The notes under the pieces are model-generated. The model saw only the letters and a list, made by a program, of their open reading frames with translations. It did no database searches and was not told the DNA's origin. A DNA stretch of 55,782 bases from Jannaschia formosa (lineage in GTDB: Bacteria; Pseudomonadota; Alphaproteobacteria; Rhodobacterales; Rhodobacteraceae): contig NZ_QPLJ01000024.1 in NCBI RefSeq assembly GCF_003340555.1, positions 1 through 55,782 of the forward strand, in the 5' to 3' direction. Below are positions 7,694 through 18,110 of this stretch, piece by piece; within the stretch, counting starts at the first letter, position 1, and the number at the start of each line of letters is the position of its first letter. The position numbers and the translations under genes were made by a program.

Positions 7694-8733
7694 GGGCTCG
7701 GTCCTCGATTGTCTGGGGCGGGGCCGGTCGAGGCCCCCTGGACGAGGTCGCATTCCCAGATTTCCTGCGCGGGGGCCAGCCCGGGCTGCGCGATCCGTGC
7801 CAGCAGGATCTCGGCGCAGCGCCGCCCCGCCGCCCGGACGGAGGATCGGGTCGCCGTGAAGATCGGCCGGTCCTCGCCGTTGCCGAGATAGCCCAACACG
7901 TCGTCATGGGTCACCACCGAGACGTCGGCGCCCATGCGCAGCCCGGCCTCGTGGATGGCGCGGCGCACCCCGATCGCCATGATGAGCGACGAGACGAGGA
8001 AGGCCGTCGGCGGCTCCCGGAGCGTCAGCATGTCGCGTGCGGCGCGGTGGCCGTTCGCCTCGGACATTTCCCCGAAGAAGAGAAGCGCGGGATCGACCGG
8101 AATGCCCCGCCCGGCCATGGCCGAGGCGAAGCCGTCGCGCCGGCGGCGGGCGAAGTCCATCATCAGATGGCCGTTGAGCAGGGCGATCCGCCGATGCCCG
8201 AGATCGAGCAGCAGGTCGGTCGCCTTGCGGAAGGCCCGGAGGTTGTCGATGTCGACGAAGCTGTAGCCGGTCTGATGGCCCGGCAAGCGGCCATGCACGA
8301 CATAGGGCAGCCCGATGTCGCGCAGGATGTCGAAGCGCCGGTCGTCGCTGCGCGGGCCGTGGACGATCAGCCCGTCGACATTGCCTGCCTGTGCGAGCCC
8401 GCGGTAAGCCCGTGCCTCGTCGCCGTCGGCGACGACGGACAGGATCAGGTCGTAGTTCTGGCGGGAGTAGATCTCGCCCGCGCCGGCGACGAAATCGGCG
8501 AAGACCGGATTGACCATCTCGTGATTCAGAGTCGTCGGGATGACGTGGCCGATGGCCATCGCCCGGCCCGTTGCCAGTGACGCGGCCCGTCGATTCGGCC
8601 GGTAGCCATGGGAGATTGCCGCCTCCGTCACCTTGCGGCGCGTTTCCTCGCTGACTTCCGGATACCCGCCCAGCGCACGGCTGACCGTCGTCGGGGAAAG
8701 CCCGAGAATCCCGGCGAATTCCTTCAGGTTCAC
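7690..8733 (-). CDS. aglR: LacI-family transcriptional regulator, AglR-like
   Basis: A 347-residue sugar-responsive repressor: N-terminal LacI HTH (VNLKEFAGILGLSPTTVSRAL) followed by a periplasmic-binding-protein-like effector domain. The GTG start is preferred because GGGAGG sits a few bases upstream and family members begin right at the HTH; an ATG 11 codons upstream (MERSRG) is a possible alternative. The gene is divergent from aglE and overlaps the GH1 gene by four bases, so it likely controls both arms. The effector is presumably an alpha-glucoside, or glucose; this is inferred from neighbours. Confidence 0.85.
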   Translation of the reverse strand: MNLKEFAGILGLSPTTVSRALGGYPEVSEETRRKVTEAAISHGYRPNRRAASLATGRAMAIGHVIPTTLNHEMVNPVFADFVAGAGEIYSRQNYDLILSVVADGDEARAYRGLAQAGNVDGLIVHGPRSDDRRFDILRDIGLPYVVHGRLPGHQTGYSFVDIDNLRAFRKATDLLLDLGHRRIALLNGHLMMDFARRRRDGFASAMAGRGIPVDPALLFFGEMSEANGHRAARDMLTLREPPTAFLVSSLIMAIGVRRAIHEAGLRMGADVSVVTHDDVLGYLGNGEDRPIFTATRSSVRAAGRRCAEILLARIAQPGLAPAQEIWECDLVQGASTGPAPDNRGPSP

Positions 8734-8845
8734 GCTCCCCCACCTCCCACGCGACCGCTCCATCCCGCCGGTGCGCTCCTCCCCGCCGACGGATCGCCGG
8801 CGCGGATCGACGCCTCGGCGATTGACTTTCCACAGCATCAAGTTG

Positions 8846-8873
8846 AAGTCTTGACTTGTCAAAGCGGTTTGGA
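8846..8873. promoter_or_regulatory. Candidate AglR operator region between aglR and aglE
   Basis: Three overlapping dyads are seen: AAGTCTTGACTT, then TTGACTTGTCAA, then the imperfect CAAAGCGGTTTG. The last has the AAAGCG centre often seen in LacI-family operators. The TTGACT/TTGTCA segments could also serve as -35 elements for aglE. The region sits 78-105 bases before the aglE ATG and about 110 bases from the aglR start, a usual position for a shared operator. Confidence 0.5.
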
Positions 8874-8950
8874 TGCGACCGGGCCGCAATGCGAAACGCC
8901 GGATCAACCGGCCTTACTTTGCGGCCACGAAAGGCCGCTTGGGAGGATAC

Positions 8951-10306
8951 ATGACGAAGCTTGCCAGCAGCACCGCCATTGCGGTGCTTCTTTCGGGTGC
9001 CGCCTATGCCGACGCACATACCGACGCCTTCACCCCGGGCGAAGGTCCGTTCGACTGGGACACCTACAACGCCTTCGCCGAAGAGACCGACCTGACCGGC
9101 CAGTCCCTCACTGTGACCGGTCCCTGGACCGGTGACGAGAAGGCCAAGTTCGACGTGATCATGGCGTTCTTCGCCGACGCGACCGGCGCCGAGGTGAATT
9201 ATTCCGGCTCGGACAGCTTCGAGCAGGACATCGTCGTCTCGGCCCGCGCCGGATCGGCTCCGAACCTCGCGGTCTTCCCGCAGCCGGGCCTGGCCGCCGA
9301 CATGGCGTCACAGGGCCTGCTGACGCCGCTGCCGGACGGGCTGGACGCCTGGATCGCCGAGAACTACGCCGCCGGCGACTCCTGGGTCGACCTTGCGACC
9401 TACGAGGGTCCGGAGGGCGAGGAGGCTCTCTACGGCATGTTCTACCGCGTCGACCTGAAGTCGCTCGTGTGGTATTCGCCCGCCGCCTTCGACGAGATGG
9501 GCTACGACATCCCGCAGTCGATGGAGGAACTGAAGGCGCTCACCGACCAGATCGTCGAGGACGGCGGCACCCCCTGGTGCATCGGCCTTGGCTCCGGCGC
9601 GGCGACGGGCTGGCCCGCGACCGACTGGGTCGAGGACCTGATGCTGCGCACCCAGCCGCCGGAGGTCTACGACCAGTGGGTCGCCAACGAGATCCCCTTC
9701 GACGCCCCCGAGGTGGTAAACGCCATCGAGGAATTCGGCTATTTCGCGAAGAACGACGAGTACGTGTCCGGCGGCGCGCAGGCGGTGGCCTCCACCGACT
9801 TCCGCGACAGCCCGACGGGCCTCTTCGCGATCCCGCCCGACTGCTACATGCACCGTCAGGCGTCGTTCATCCCGGCCTTCTTCCCTGACGGGACCGAGGT
9901 GGGCGAGGACGTCGACTTCTTCTACTTCCCGGCCTACGAGGGCGAGGATCTAGGCTCTCCGGTGCTGGGCGCGGGCACGCTCTTCGCCATCACCAACCCG
10001 TCCGAGAGCGCCGAGGCCTTCCTCGAGTTCCTCAAGCTGCCTCTCGCGCACGAGCTCTGGATGGCGCAGGGCGGATTCCTGACGGCCCATGCGGGCGTCA
10101 ACCCCGAGGCCTATTCCGAGGACAGCCTGCGCGCGCAGGGCGAGATCCTGCGCGGGGCGACGACCTTCCGCTTCGATGCTTCGGACCTGATGCCTGGCGA
10201 GATCGGCGCAGGCGCCTTCTGGACCGGGATGGTTGACTACGTCACCGGGGCCGAGGCCTCGGATGTCGCGACCACCATCCAGGAACGCTGGCAGACCCTG
10301 AACTGA
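8951..10306 (+). CDS. aglE: Alpha-glucoside ABC transporter substrate-binding protein
   Basis: Periplasmic binding protein of the CUT1 carbohydrate uptake family, 451 residues. The signal peptide MTKLASSTAIAVLLSGAAYA probably ends before DAHTDAF. The start is fixed by a strong GGGAGGA ribosome-binding site four bases before the ATG. It is first in the aglE-F-G-A-K operon, matching the alpha-glucoside system of Sinorhizobium meliloti (sucrose, maltose, trehalose range). A strong hairpin right after the stop would let this gene be made in excess over the permeases, as is usual for binding proteins. Confidence 0.93.
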   Translation: MTKLASSTAIAVLLSGAAYADAHTDAFTPGEGPFDWDTYNAFAEETDLTGQSLTVTGPWTGDEKAKFDVIMAFFADATGAEVNYSGSDSFEQDIVVSARAGSAPNLAVFPQPGLAADMASQGLLTPLPDGLDAWIAENYAAGDSWVDLATYEGPEGEEALYGMFYRVDLKSLVWYSPAAFDEMGYDIPQSMEELKALTDQIVEDGGTPWCIGLGSGAATGWPATDWVEDLMLRTQPPEVYDQWVANEIPFDAPEVVNAIEEFGYFAKNDEYVSGGAQAVASTDFRDSPTGLFAIPPDCYMHRQASFIPAFFPDGTEVGEDVDFFYFPAYEGEDLGSPVLGAGTLFAITNPSESAEAFLEFLKLPLAHELWMAQGGFLTAHAGVNPEAYSEDSLRAQGEILRGATTFRFDASDLMPGEIGAGAFWTGMVDYVTGAEASDVATTIQERWQTLN

Positions 10307-10316
10307 AGCCGCGAAC

Positions 10317-10346
10317 GGCCCGCCCCCTACCGGGGGCGGGCCTTTT
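10317..10346 (+). terminator. Intercistronic terminator/attenuator after aglE
   Basis: A perfect 11-base stem (GGCCCGCCCCC with GGGGGCGGGCC), a four-base loop and TTTT follow the aglE stop within about 10 bases. This is a good intrinsic terminator, probably leaky, that lowers transcription into aglF and protects the aglE mRNA end. Confidence 0.85.
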
Positions 10347-10415
10347 CACAGGACAGGCCGGGGAGGAGGGGCCCCGTCCGGTCCATCACCGACTTCGCAC
10401 ATGGGAGGACCGTCC

Positions 10416-11393
10416 ATGTCACCGCTCTTGCAGGGCATCCTGACCGTCATAATCGGCGTCGGCGGGTGCATCGGCTACTTCTGGACGTCGAACTATGTGC
10501 TCGACCGCTACATCTTTCCGCCGAAGGGCAAGGACGCGGGGCGCAACATCAATCGTGCGAACGCGATACGGCCCTGGCTGTTCATGCTGCCGGCGATCCT
10601 CGCGCTCGGCCTCTATCTCGTCTACCCGGTCTTCGGCTCGTTCTACCGTTCTCTGTTCAACCGGGCTGGGACGGACTTCGTGGGTCTCGGGAACTACGCG
10701 CTGCTGATGGGCGACGGGGAATTCCGGCAGGCGCTGTTCAACAACTTCCTCTGGGTCCTGTTCGTGCCCGCCGCCGCGACCTTCCTCGGCCTCCTGGTCG
10801 CGCAGCTGACCGACCGGCTGAGCTGGGGCAACATCGCCAAGTCCCTGATCTTCATGCCGATGGCCATCTCCTTCGTGGGCGCATCGCTGATCTGGAAGTT
10901 CGTCTACGCGGTCGATCCCGAGATCGGCATCGTCAACGCGATCCGCGCCTCGATGGGCTTCGAGGCGCTCGACCCGCTTCAGGTGACGTTCTGGAACAAC
11001 TTCCTGCTGATGTTCATCCTCGTCTGGATCCAGACCGGCTTCGCCATGGTCATCCTCTCGGCCGCGCTGCGCGGCATCCCGGAAGAGACGATCGAGGCCG
11101 CGATCATCGACGGGGCGAGCCCGACGCAGATCTTCTTCAAGATCAAGATCCCGCAGATCATGGGGACCATCGTCGTCGTCTGGACGACGATCACCATCCT
11201 CGTGCTGAAGGTCTTCGACATCGTCTACACGATGACCGGGGGCAATTTCGGCACCCAGATCCTGCCCAGCTACATGATGGAATACATGTTCCGCGACGAC
11301 GGACGCGCGACGGCGGTCGCCTTCGTCATCATGATCATCGTGCTTCCGGTGATGATCTGGAACATCGTGCAAGCCCGCAAGGAGGTGCGCTGA
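10416..11393 (+). CDS. aglF: Alpha-glucoside ABC transporter permease AglF
   Basis: Inner-membrane permease, 325 residues, with about six to seven membrane segments; the first covers roughly residues 5-25 and a further one starts near RPWLFMLPAILALGLYLVYPV. The EAA-like loop that docks the ATPase reads AAIIDGASPTQIFFKIKIPQI. The ATG giving MSPLLQG is preferred since GGGAGGA lies upstream of it, overlapping an earlier in-frame ATG. It pairs with AglG, one base downstream. Confidence 0.92.
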   Translation: MSPLLQGILTVIIGVGGCIGYFWTSNYVLDRYIFPPKGKDAGRNINRANAIRPWLFMLPAILALGLYLVYPVFGSFYRSLFNRAGTDFVGLGNYALLMGDGEFRQALFNNFLWVLFVPAAATFLGLLVAQLTDRLSWGNIAKSLIFMPMAISFVGASLIWKFVYAVDPEIGIVNAIRASMGFEALDPLQVTFWNNFLLMFILVWIQTGFAMVILSAALRGIPEETIEAAIIDGASPTQIFFKIKIPQIMGTIVVVWTTITILVLKVFDIVYTMTGGNFGTQILPSYMMEYMFRDDGRATAVAFVIMIIVLPVMIWNIVQARKEVR

Positions 11394-11394
11394 C

Positions 11395-12540
11395 ATGGCC
11401 GCTGCAAACGATGACGGCATCGCCGGCGAGACGTCAGGACTGAAGATCGTCACCAACCTTTCGGTGGTCTTCCTGGTCGTGCTCTGGCTGATCCCGACGA
11501 TCGGCCTGCTGGTGTCGTCCTTCCGCGACCGTGACGCCATCAGCTCCTCGGGCTGGTGGAACGCGCCCTTCGCGACCGAGCAGAACTTCGCCGCCGGCGC
11601 CGAGGGCGAGTTCGTGCAGACTCCCGAGGGCTGGGTGCTGGAGGGCAATGTCTTCGGCGCCGAAGGCTCCGGCACGGTCACGGCCTTCGGCGGCATGCGC
11701 GCCGACCCCACGGCCTTCGAGCCGGGCGAGACCGGAGAGCTGGTCCGCGGGCGCACGCTGACCGTCGAGGCGGACGGCAACTTCCGCTATGTCGATCCCG
11801 ACGAGGAGCAGCCGAGCCGCAATCCGACCATCTACTTCGCCACCTCGGTCCCGCCCAGCTTCTCGACCGAGAACTACGAGACGATCCTGACCAGCGCGGG
11901 GATGGACGTGGCTTTCATCAACACGCTGACGGTGACGATCCCGGCGACGATCATCCCGATCCTGATCGCCGCCTTCGCCGCCTATGCGCTGGCCTGGATG
12001 GACTTTCCGTTCCGGGGGACGTTGATCGCCATCGTCGTCGGCCTGCTGGTCGTGCCGTTGCAGCTTGCGCTGGTGCCCATGCTGACCTTCCACAACGAGA
12101 TCGGGATCGGGCAGTCCTTCTACGGGATATGGTTCGCCCATACCGGCTTCGGCCTGCCGCTCGCGGTCTATCTGTTGCGGAACTACATGGTCGGCCTGCC
12201 CCGCGACATCATCGAGAGCGCGAAGGTCGACGGGGCGACCGACTTCCAGGTCTTCACCAAGATCGTGCTGCCGCTCAGCTTCCCGGCGCTCGCCAGTTTC
12301 GCGATCTTCCAGTTCCTGTGGACCTGGAACGACCTGCTGGTGGCCAAGGTCTTCCTGCCCTCGAACTCCGAGAGTTGGGTGATGACGGTGAAGATCGCCG
12401 ACGACCTGCTCGGGTCGCGGGGCGGCGACTGGGGCATCCTGGCGGCGGCGGCCTTCGTGTCGATCGCGGTGCCGCTGCTGGTGTTCTTCACGATGCAGCG
12501 CTACCTCGTGCGCGGCCTGCTCGCCGGCTCGGTGAAGTAA
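11395..12540 (+). CDS. aglG: Alpha-glucoside ABC transporter permease AglG
   Basis: Second permease, 381 residues. The N-terminal membrane segment (about 20-42) is followed by a periplasmic insert of about 110 residues (roughly 43-155, Gly/Glu-rich), then five membrane segments. The EAA loop reads SAKVDGATDFQVFTKIVLPLS. The insert makes it longer than typical CUT1 MalG-type permeases (about 280 residues) and is, from memory, typical of AglG proteins. The start is separated by a single base from the aglF stop. Confidence 0.92.
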   Translation: MAAANDDGIAGETSGLKIVTNLSVVFLVVLWLIPTIGLLVSSFRDRDAISSSGWWNAPFATEQNFAAGAEGEFVQTPEGWVLEGNVFGAEGSGTVTAFGGMRADPTAFEPGETGELVRGRTLTVEADGNFRYVDPDEEQPSRNPTIYFATSVPPSFSTENYETILTSAGMDVAFINTLTVTIPATIIPILIAAFAAYALAWMDFPFRGTLIAIVVGLLVVPLQLALVPMLTFHNEIGIGQSFYGIWFAHTGFGLPLAVYLLRNYMVGLPRDIIESAKVDGATDFQVFTKIVLPLSFPALASFAIFQFLWTWNDLLVAKVFLPSNSESWVMTVKIADDLLGSRGGDWGILAAAAFVSIAVPLLVFFTMQRYLVRGLLAGSVK

Positions 12541-12548
12541 GGGCCTGC

Positions 12549-14201
12549 ATGTCCGCGATCGCCAGCCAACTCTCCCCCGACGCCGATCTCGACTGGTGGC
12601 GGGGGGGCGTGATCTACCAGGTCTATCCCCGCTCCTTCCAGGACACGTCCGGCGACGGGATCGGCGACCTGAACGGGATCACCGAGCGTCTGCCCTATAT
12701 CGCCTCGCTCGGCGTCGACGCGATCTGGATCAGCCCGTTCTTCACCTCGCCGATGCGCGATTTCGGCTACGATGTGTCGGACTATCGCGACGTCGATCCG
12801 ATGTTCGGCACGCTTGCGGATTTCGACCGGCTGGTCGCCGCGGCGCATCGGCTGGGCCTTCGGATCATGATAGACCTCGTGCTGTCGCATTCCTCGGACC
12901 AGCATTGCTGGTTCCAGGAAAGCCGGTCGAGCCGGACCAACGCCAAGGCAGACTGGTATGTCTGGGCCGATGCCAAGCCGGACGGCACGCCGCCCAACAA
13001 CTGGCTCAGCATCTTCGGCGGGACCGCCTGGCACTGGGACCCGCGGCGGATGCAGTACTTCCTGCACAATTTCCTGACGACCCAGCCGGACCTCAATTTC
13101 CACTCCGCCGAGGTGCAGGATGCGCTTCTGGACGTGGCGCGGTTCTGGCTGGACCGGGGCGTCGATGGCTTCCGCCTCGACGTCATCAACTTCTATTTTG
13201 CCGACAGACACCTGCGCGACAATCCTCCGCTGCCGCCCGAAAAGCGCAACGCCCAGATCGCGCCCGCGGTGAACCCCTACAACTATCAGGAACACCTCCA
13301 TTCCAAGAACCAGCCCGAGAACCTCGTCTTCCTGAAGCGCTTCCGCGACCTGCTCGACGAATACCCCGGCACCGCCGCCGTGGGCGAGGTCGGAGACGCG
13401 CAATACGGGATGGAGCTTCTGGGTCAGTATACCCGCAAGGGGCAGGGGGTGCAGATGTGCTACGCCTTCGACTTCCTGTCGGGCAGCGGGCTGACCGCCC
13501 GTCGCGTCACCGAGGTCTTCAGGCACATGGAAGCCGCGGCCCCCGAGGGCTGGGCCTGCTGGGCGCTGTCGAACCACGACGTGACCCGTCATGTCAGCCG
13601 CTGGAACCTCGATGAGCAGGGCGCGCGCTGCTACGCGACGCTGCTGCAGTGCCTGCGGGGCTCGGTCTGCCTCTACCAGGGCGAGGAGCTGGGCCTGACC
13701 GAGGCGCGCGTCGCCTACGAGGACCTGCGCGATCCCTACGGAATCGAGTTCTGGCCCGAATATGTCGGCCGCGACGGCTGCCGCACGCCGATGGTCTGGG
13801 AGGCGTCGAACGTGAACGGCGGCTTCTCGACCGCCAGGCCATGGCTGCCCACGGCCGCCGAGCATCTCGGCCGCGCCGTCGGCCTGCAGGAGGCGCGGGA
13901 CGACGCGCTGCTGCACCATTACCGCCGGATCATCGCGCTCCGGAACGGCTCGCCGGCCCTGCGCCAGGGCGCGCAGACCGACATGCAGGCCGAGGGCGAC
14001 CTGCTGCACTTCGTGCGCGAACTGGACGGGGAACGCTGGTTCTGCGCCTTCAACCTGGGCAGCGAGACGGCCTCGCTGCACCCGCCGGATGGCATCTGGG
14101 CCTTCATGCCGGGCGTCGGCGGCACCGATCCGGGCCGCGTTCTCGGCGGAGGGGGCATGCGTCTCGGCCCTTGGCACTATACACTACTCAAGAGCATGTG
14201 A
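12549..14201 (+). CDS. aglA: Alpha-glucosidase (GH13)
   Basis: Cytoplasmic family-13 hydrolase of the oligo-1,6-glucosidase/alpha-glucosidase type, 550 residues, that splits imported alpha-glucosides to glucose plus a sugar. Catalytic residues by motif are nucleophile D211 (GFRLDVINF), acid/base E280 (AVGEVGD) and transition-state aspartate D344 (SNHDVTRH). The N-terminal WWRGGVIYQVYPRSFQD is classic for the family. It starts 8 bases after aglG. Preference for sucrose, maltose or trehalose cannot be told from sequence. Confidence 0.94.
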   Translation: MSAIASQLSPDADLDWWRGGVIYQVYPRSFQDTSGDGIGDLNGITERLPYIASLGVDAIWISPFFTSPMRDFGYDVSDYRDVDPMFGTLADFDRLVAAAHRLGLRIMIDLVLSHSSDQHCWFQESRSSRTNAKADWYVWADAKPDGTPPNNWLSIFGGTAWHWDPRRMQYFLHNFLTTQPDLNFHSAEVQDALLDVARFWLDRGVDGFRLDVINFYFADRHLRDNPPLPPEKRNAQIAPAVNPYNYQEHLHSKNQPENLVFLKRFRDLLDEYPGTAAVGEVGDAQYGMELLGQYTRKGQGVQMCYAFDFLSGSGLTARRVTEVFRHMEAAAPEGWACWALSNHDVTRHVSRWNLDEQGARCYATLLQCLRGSVCLYQGEELGLTEARVAYEDLRDPYGIEFWPEYVGRDGCRTPMVWEASNVNGGFSTARPWLPTAAEHLGRAVGLQEARDDALLHHYRRIIALRNGSPALRQGAQTDMQAEGDLLHFVRELDGERWFCAFNLGSETASLHPPDGIWAFMPGVGGTDPGRVLGGGGMRLGPWHYTLLKSM

Positions 14202-14267
14202 ACGAAACGGCGCCGCCTCGGAGGAGAGACGCCGCGCGACAAAAGAGATCGAGGGAGGAACAACCCG

Positions 14268-15386
<1,119 letters not shown>

Positions 15387-15449
15387 TCGGTCACGGTTTC
15401 GCCCGGAAAGTCCGGCATCCTCGCACGCAGTGCAGTTGCGGAGACGAGT

Positions 15450-17060
15450 ATGGGGTTCTTCTATTCGGGCGCCGCGTGGCGCTTCTTCCTGAGGCTTCTC
15501 GGCGGGACGCAGGTCCTGGCCGGGGTGCTGGCCTTGCTTGCCACCGGGCTGGCCGGTGATCTGATCCCGTCCGGCCTCGCCTCCGGCCTCGCGATGATCG
15601 TCTGTGGCTGGATCCTGCTGTCCCGGCGCATGTCGCCCGGCTTCCTGCGCGAGCCGGAATCGCTGCTGAGCGGATTCGGCGCCCTGCTGGCCGCGGTCAT
15701 CCTGTCGCTGATCGGGCCGGTCGCGGCACTCCTCATCCTCTCCCCCCTCCAGAGCAACGCGAGCGTCCTGCCGATCCTGCCCCTGGGAATCCTCGGCCTG
15801 CTCAACGCAATCTTCATCCTGCCGCTCGCGGCGATGGGGCCATCACTGAACAGGGACCGCAGGAAGCAGGCCGCTCAGGGCGCTGCGGTCCGCGCCGATC
15901 CCTCGCTGCTCACGCCCGCGGCCCGGGCCTTCGGCTGGAGCCACTGGGTCGCCATTCGCCTCGTTGGGATCGCGCTTCTCGTGCCGGTCCTCTGGCTCAG
16001 CCACGACTTCTTCACCGGGGGCTCCGTCTGGCAGGTCTTCATCTTCGACGGGCGCAAGACCGGCGCGCTGATGATCGCGATGCCGATCCTGGCCGCGATG
16101 ATGGTCCTGCCGGTGCCGATGTCGCGCAGCCTCGCCTTCCACGTGCCGCTCGAATGGAAGAACATCCTCGCGCAGCTCTTCTTCGCCGTGCCGGCGATCA
16201 TGGCCGCGCTTTACTGGTTCCTCCCGGTCTACCTGCTGATCATGGCCGATCCCCGCGCCGCGATCGGGGCACCGCTGATCCAGTCCGTGCTCGAGCACCG
16301 GGACGCCGTCGTCGTCGGGACAGGGATCGTGCTCGGCACCCTCTCGGTCCTCGCCTTCGTCGCGCGCCCCCGCGGCCTGCCGGAAGCGACCGAGGTGGCG
16401 GAGGACGGCGAGCCGCCGCTCCGCCCCCATGCGGCCCGTTCCGCCGCCTCCGACATGCCGGAGGTCCAAAAGAAGAAGAAGGACCTGCGCGCCGCACGCC
16501 TTCCCGAGCCGAAGCTGCCCGCGATGGGCGGAATGATGAAGCTCTACGTCGCGGCCGACTGGCTGGTGCTGCGCCTGCTGGGCCTCGGCCTGCTGGGCAC
16601 CGCATATCTGCTCTGGCAGATGATGGAGGCCGGGCGCGATCTGCCGCAGCGCGCGCTGAGCTACGGCTTCGAGCCGCTGCACGCGCTGATCGCCTACGGC
16701 GTGGCGGGCGCCTTCCTGGCCGTCCCGTACCTGCTGCCCCGGAACGTCGTCGCGCCGCGCCACGTTCTGGGCGGCCTGGTGAAGGCGGGCCTGATCCTCG
16801 GCGCCGGGCTCGTGGTCCGGCCGGTCGTGCCGACCGCCATCTCGCTTCTGGTCGACGAGAAGTATCACCCCACGCTTCTCTACATCGCGCCCCATGCGAT
16901 GAACGTTGTTATCGGCCTCGCCGTGACCGGGGCGTTGTTCACCAGCTTCTTCCGCCAGATGGGAAAGACGCCGAAGTTCGACTATCTCGGCAATCCGGTG
17001 GTCGAGATGACGCCCGACGACCTGCACCGCCTGCGTCAGGCGCGGATGGGCCTCCACTGA
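15450..17060 (+). CDS. Unrecognised multipass membrane protein
   Basis: I do not recognise this 536-residue protein. It has about a dozen hydrophobic stretches arranged in three blocks: residues 10-135 (four), 165-305 (five) and 370-500 (four). Between blocks two and three is a charged cytoplasmic-looking linker (about 310-365) with a KKKK patch. No transporter, glycosyltransferase or protease motif is visible. It begins 64 bases after aglK on the same strand and ends two bases from the hpt stop on the other strand. It may ride on the agl transcript, but nothing ties it to sugar uptake. Confidence 0.75.
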   Translation: MGFFYSGAAWRFFLRLLGGTQVLAGVLALLATGLAGDLIPSGLASGLAMIVCGWILLSRRMSPGFLREPESLLSGFGALLAAVILSLIGPVAALLILSPLQSNASVLPILPLGILGLLNAIFILPLAAMGPSLNRDRRKQAAQGAAVRADPSLLTPAARAFGWSHWVAIRLVGIALLVPVLWLSHDFFTGGSVWQVFIFDGRKTGALMIAMPILAAMMVLPVPMSRSLAFHVPLEWKNILAQLFFAVPAIMAALYWFLPVYLLIMADPRAAIGAPLIQSVLEHRDAVVVGTGIVLGTLSVLAFVARPRGLPEATEVAEDGEPPLRPHAARSAASDMPEVQKKKKDLRAARLPEPKLPAMGGMMKLYVAADWLVLRLLGLGLLGTAYLLWQMMEAGRDLPQRALSYGFEPLHALIAYGVAGAFLAVPYLLPRNVVAPRHVLGGLVKAGLILGAGLVVRPVVPTAISLLVDEKYHPTLLYIAPHAMNVVIGLAVTGALFTSFFRQMGKTPKFDYLGNPVVEMTPDDLHRLRQARMGLH

Positions 17061-17062
17061 CC

Positions 17063-17596
17063 TCAGGTGAACCGCACCTTCCCGATATAGGGCAGGTTGC
17101 GGTTCCGCTGGGCGTAGTCGATGCCGTAGCCCACGACGAACTCGTCCGGGATCTCGAACCCGGTCCAGGTCGCCTTGATGTCCACCTCGCGCCGCGCGGG
17201 CTTGTCGAGCAGGGCGATCGTCTCCAGCCGCCCCGGCTGGCGCGACGTCAGCAGGTGCAGGACGTGGCTCAGGGTGAAGCCGGTGTCGACGATATCCTCG
17301 ACCACCAGCACGTCGCGCCCGCCGATCTCGCCGCGCAGGTCCTTGAGGATGCGCACCTCGCGGCTCGATTCCATCCCGTCCCCGTAGGAAGACGCCTCGA
17401 GAAAGTCGACCTCGACCGGAAGGTCCAGCTCCCGCACGAGGTCGGCGATGAAGACGAAGGAGCCGCGCAGCAGGCCCACGACGACCAGCTTGTCGGTGCC
17501 CGCGAAGCGCGCCTCGATCTCGCGGGCGAGCCCCTCGATCCGCGCCGCGATCGTCTTGGCAGAGATCATCGTGTCGATCACGTAGTCGTCGGCCAT
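17063..17596 (-). CDS. hpt: Hypoxanthine phosphoribosyltransferase
   Basis: Purine salvage enzyme of 177 residues making IMP (and probably GMP) from hypoxanthine or guanine and PRPP. The PRPP loop is [25 protein letters not shown] near the N-terminus and the C-terminal [11 protein letters not shown] complete the active site. The ATG giving MADDYVID has GGGGGAG a few bases upstream; the longer open frame would overlap the promoter of the divergent gene. It is divergent from the START-domain gene with about 70 bases between them. Confidence 0.92.
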   Translation of the reverse strand: MADDYVIDTMISAKTIAARIEGLAREIEARFAGTDKLVVVGLLRGSFVFIADLVRELDLPVEVDFLEASSYGDGMESSREVRILKDLRGEIGGRDVLVVEDIVDTGFTLSHVLHLLTSRQPGRLETIALLDKPARREVDIKATWTGFEIPDEFVVGYGIDYAQRNRNLPYIGKVRFT

Positions 17597-17666
17597 CTTG
17601 CTCCCCCGGGACCGCTGCGGCATGTCGGGCGTTAACACGCGAACGTTGACCGACCAAGAGCCGCCC

Positions 17667-18110
17667 ATGCCCCGACATTCCGAAACCCGGGACCTGCCCT
17701 ACACGCCGCAGCAGATGTACGACCTGGTGGCCGACGTCGCCTCCTATCCGAAGTTCCTGCCCTGGACGGCGGCGGCGCGCATCCGCTCCCGCGAGGGGGG
17801 ACCGGAGGGAGAGGTGATGCTCGCGGACCTGGTGATCTCGTTCAAGGTCTTCCGCGAGAGCTTTGGCTCGAAGGTGACGCTCTGGCCCGGCGAGAAGCGG
17901 ATCGAGACGGAATATCTCGACGGTCCGTTCCGGCATCTCCAGTCGGAATGGACCTTCAAGGAGCTGCCGGACGGCTGCCGCGTGCATTTCTGGGTCGATT
18001 TCGAGTTCCGCAACAAGATCATCGGCACCGTGGCCGGCGCCGTCTTCAACGAGGCGATGCAGCGCGTCGTCGCCGCCTTCGAGAAGCGGGCGCGCACACT
18101 CTACGGCTGA
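17667..18110 (+). CDS. START/COQ10-like polyketide cyclase-fold protein
   Basis: A 147-residue SRPBCC-fold protein of the COQ10/RatA group: the N-terminal [22 protein letters not shown] is the hallmark, and the C-terminal helix [19 protein letters not shown] closes the hydrophobic pocket. Eukaryotic COQ10 binds ubiquinone and helps respiration; E. coli RatA has been described as a toxin affecting 70S assembly. In alphaproteobacteria the quinone role is the likelier one. The end overlaps the convergent pncC gene by 10 bases. Confidence 0.85.
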   Translation: MPRHSETRDLPYTPQQMYDLVADVASYPKFLPWTAAARIRSREGGPEGEVMLADLVISFKVFRESFGSKVTLWPGEKRIETEYLDGPFRHLQSEWTFKELPDGCRVHFWVDFEFRNKIIGTVAGAVFNEAMQRVVAAFEKRARTLYG

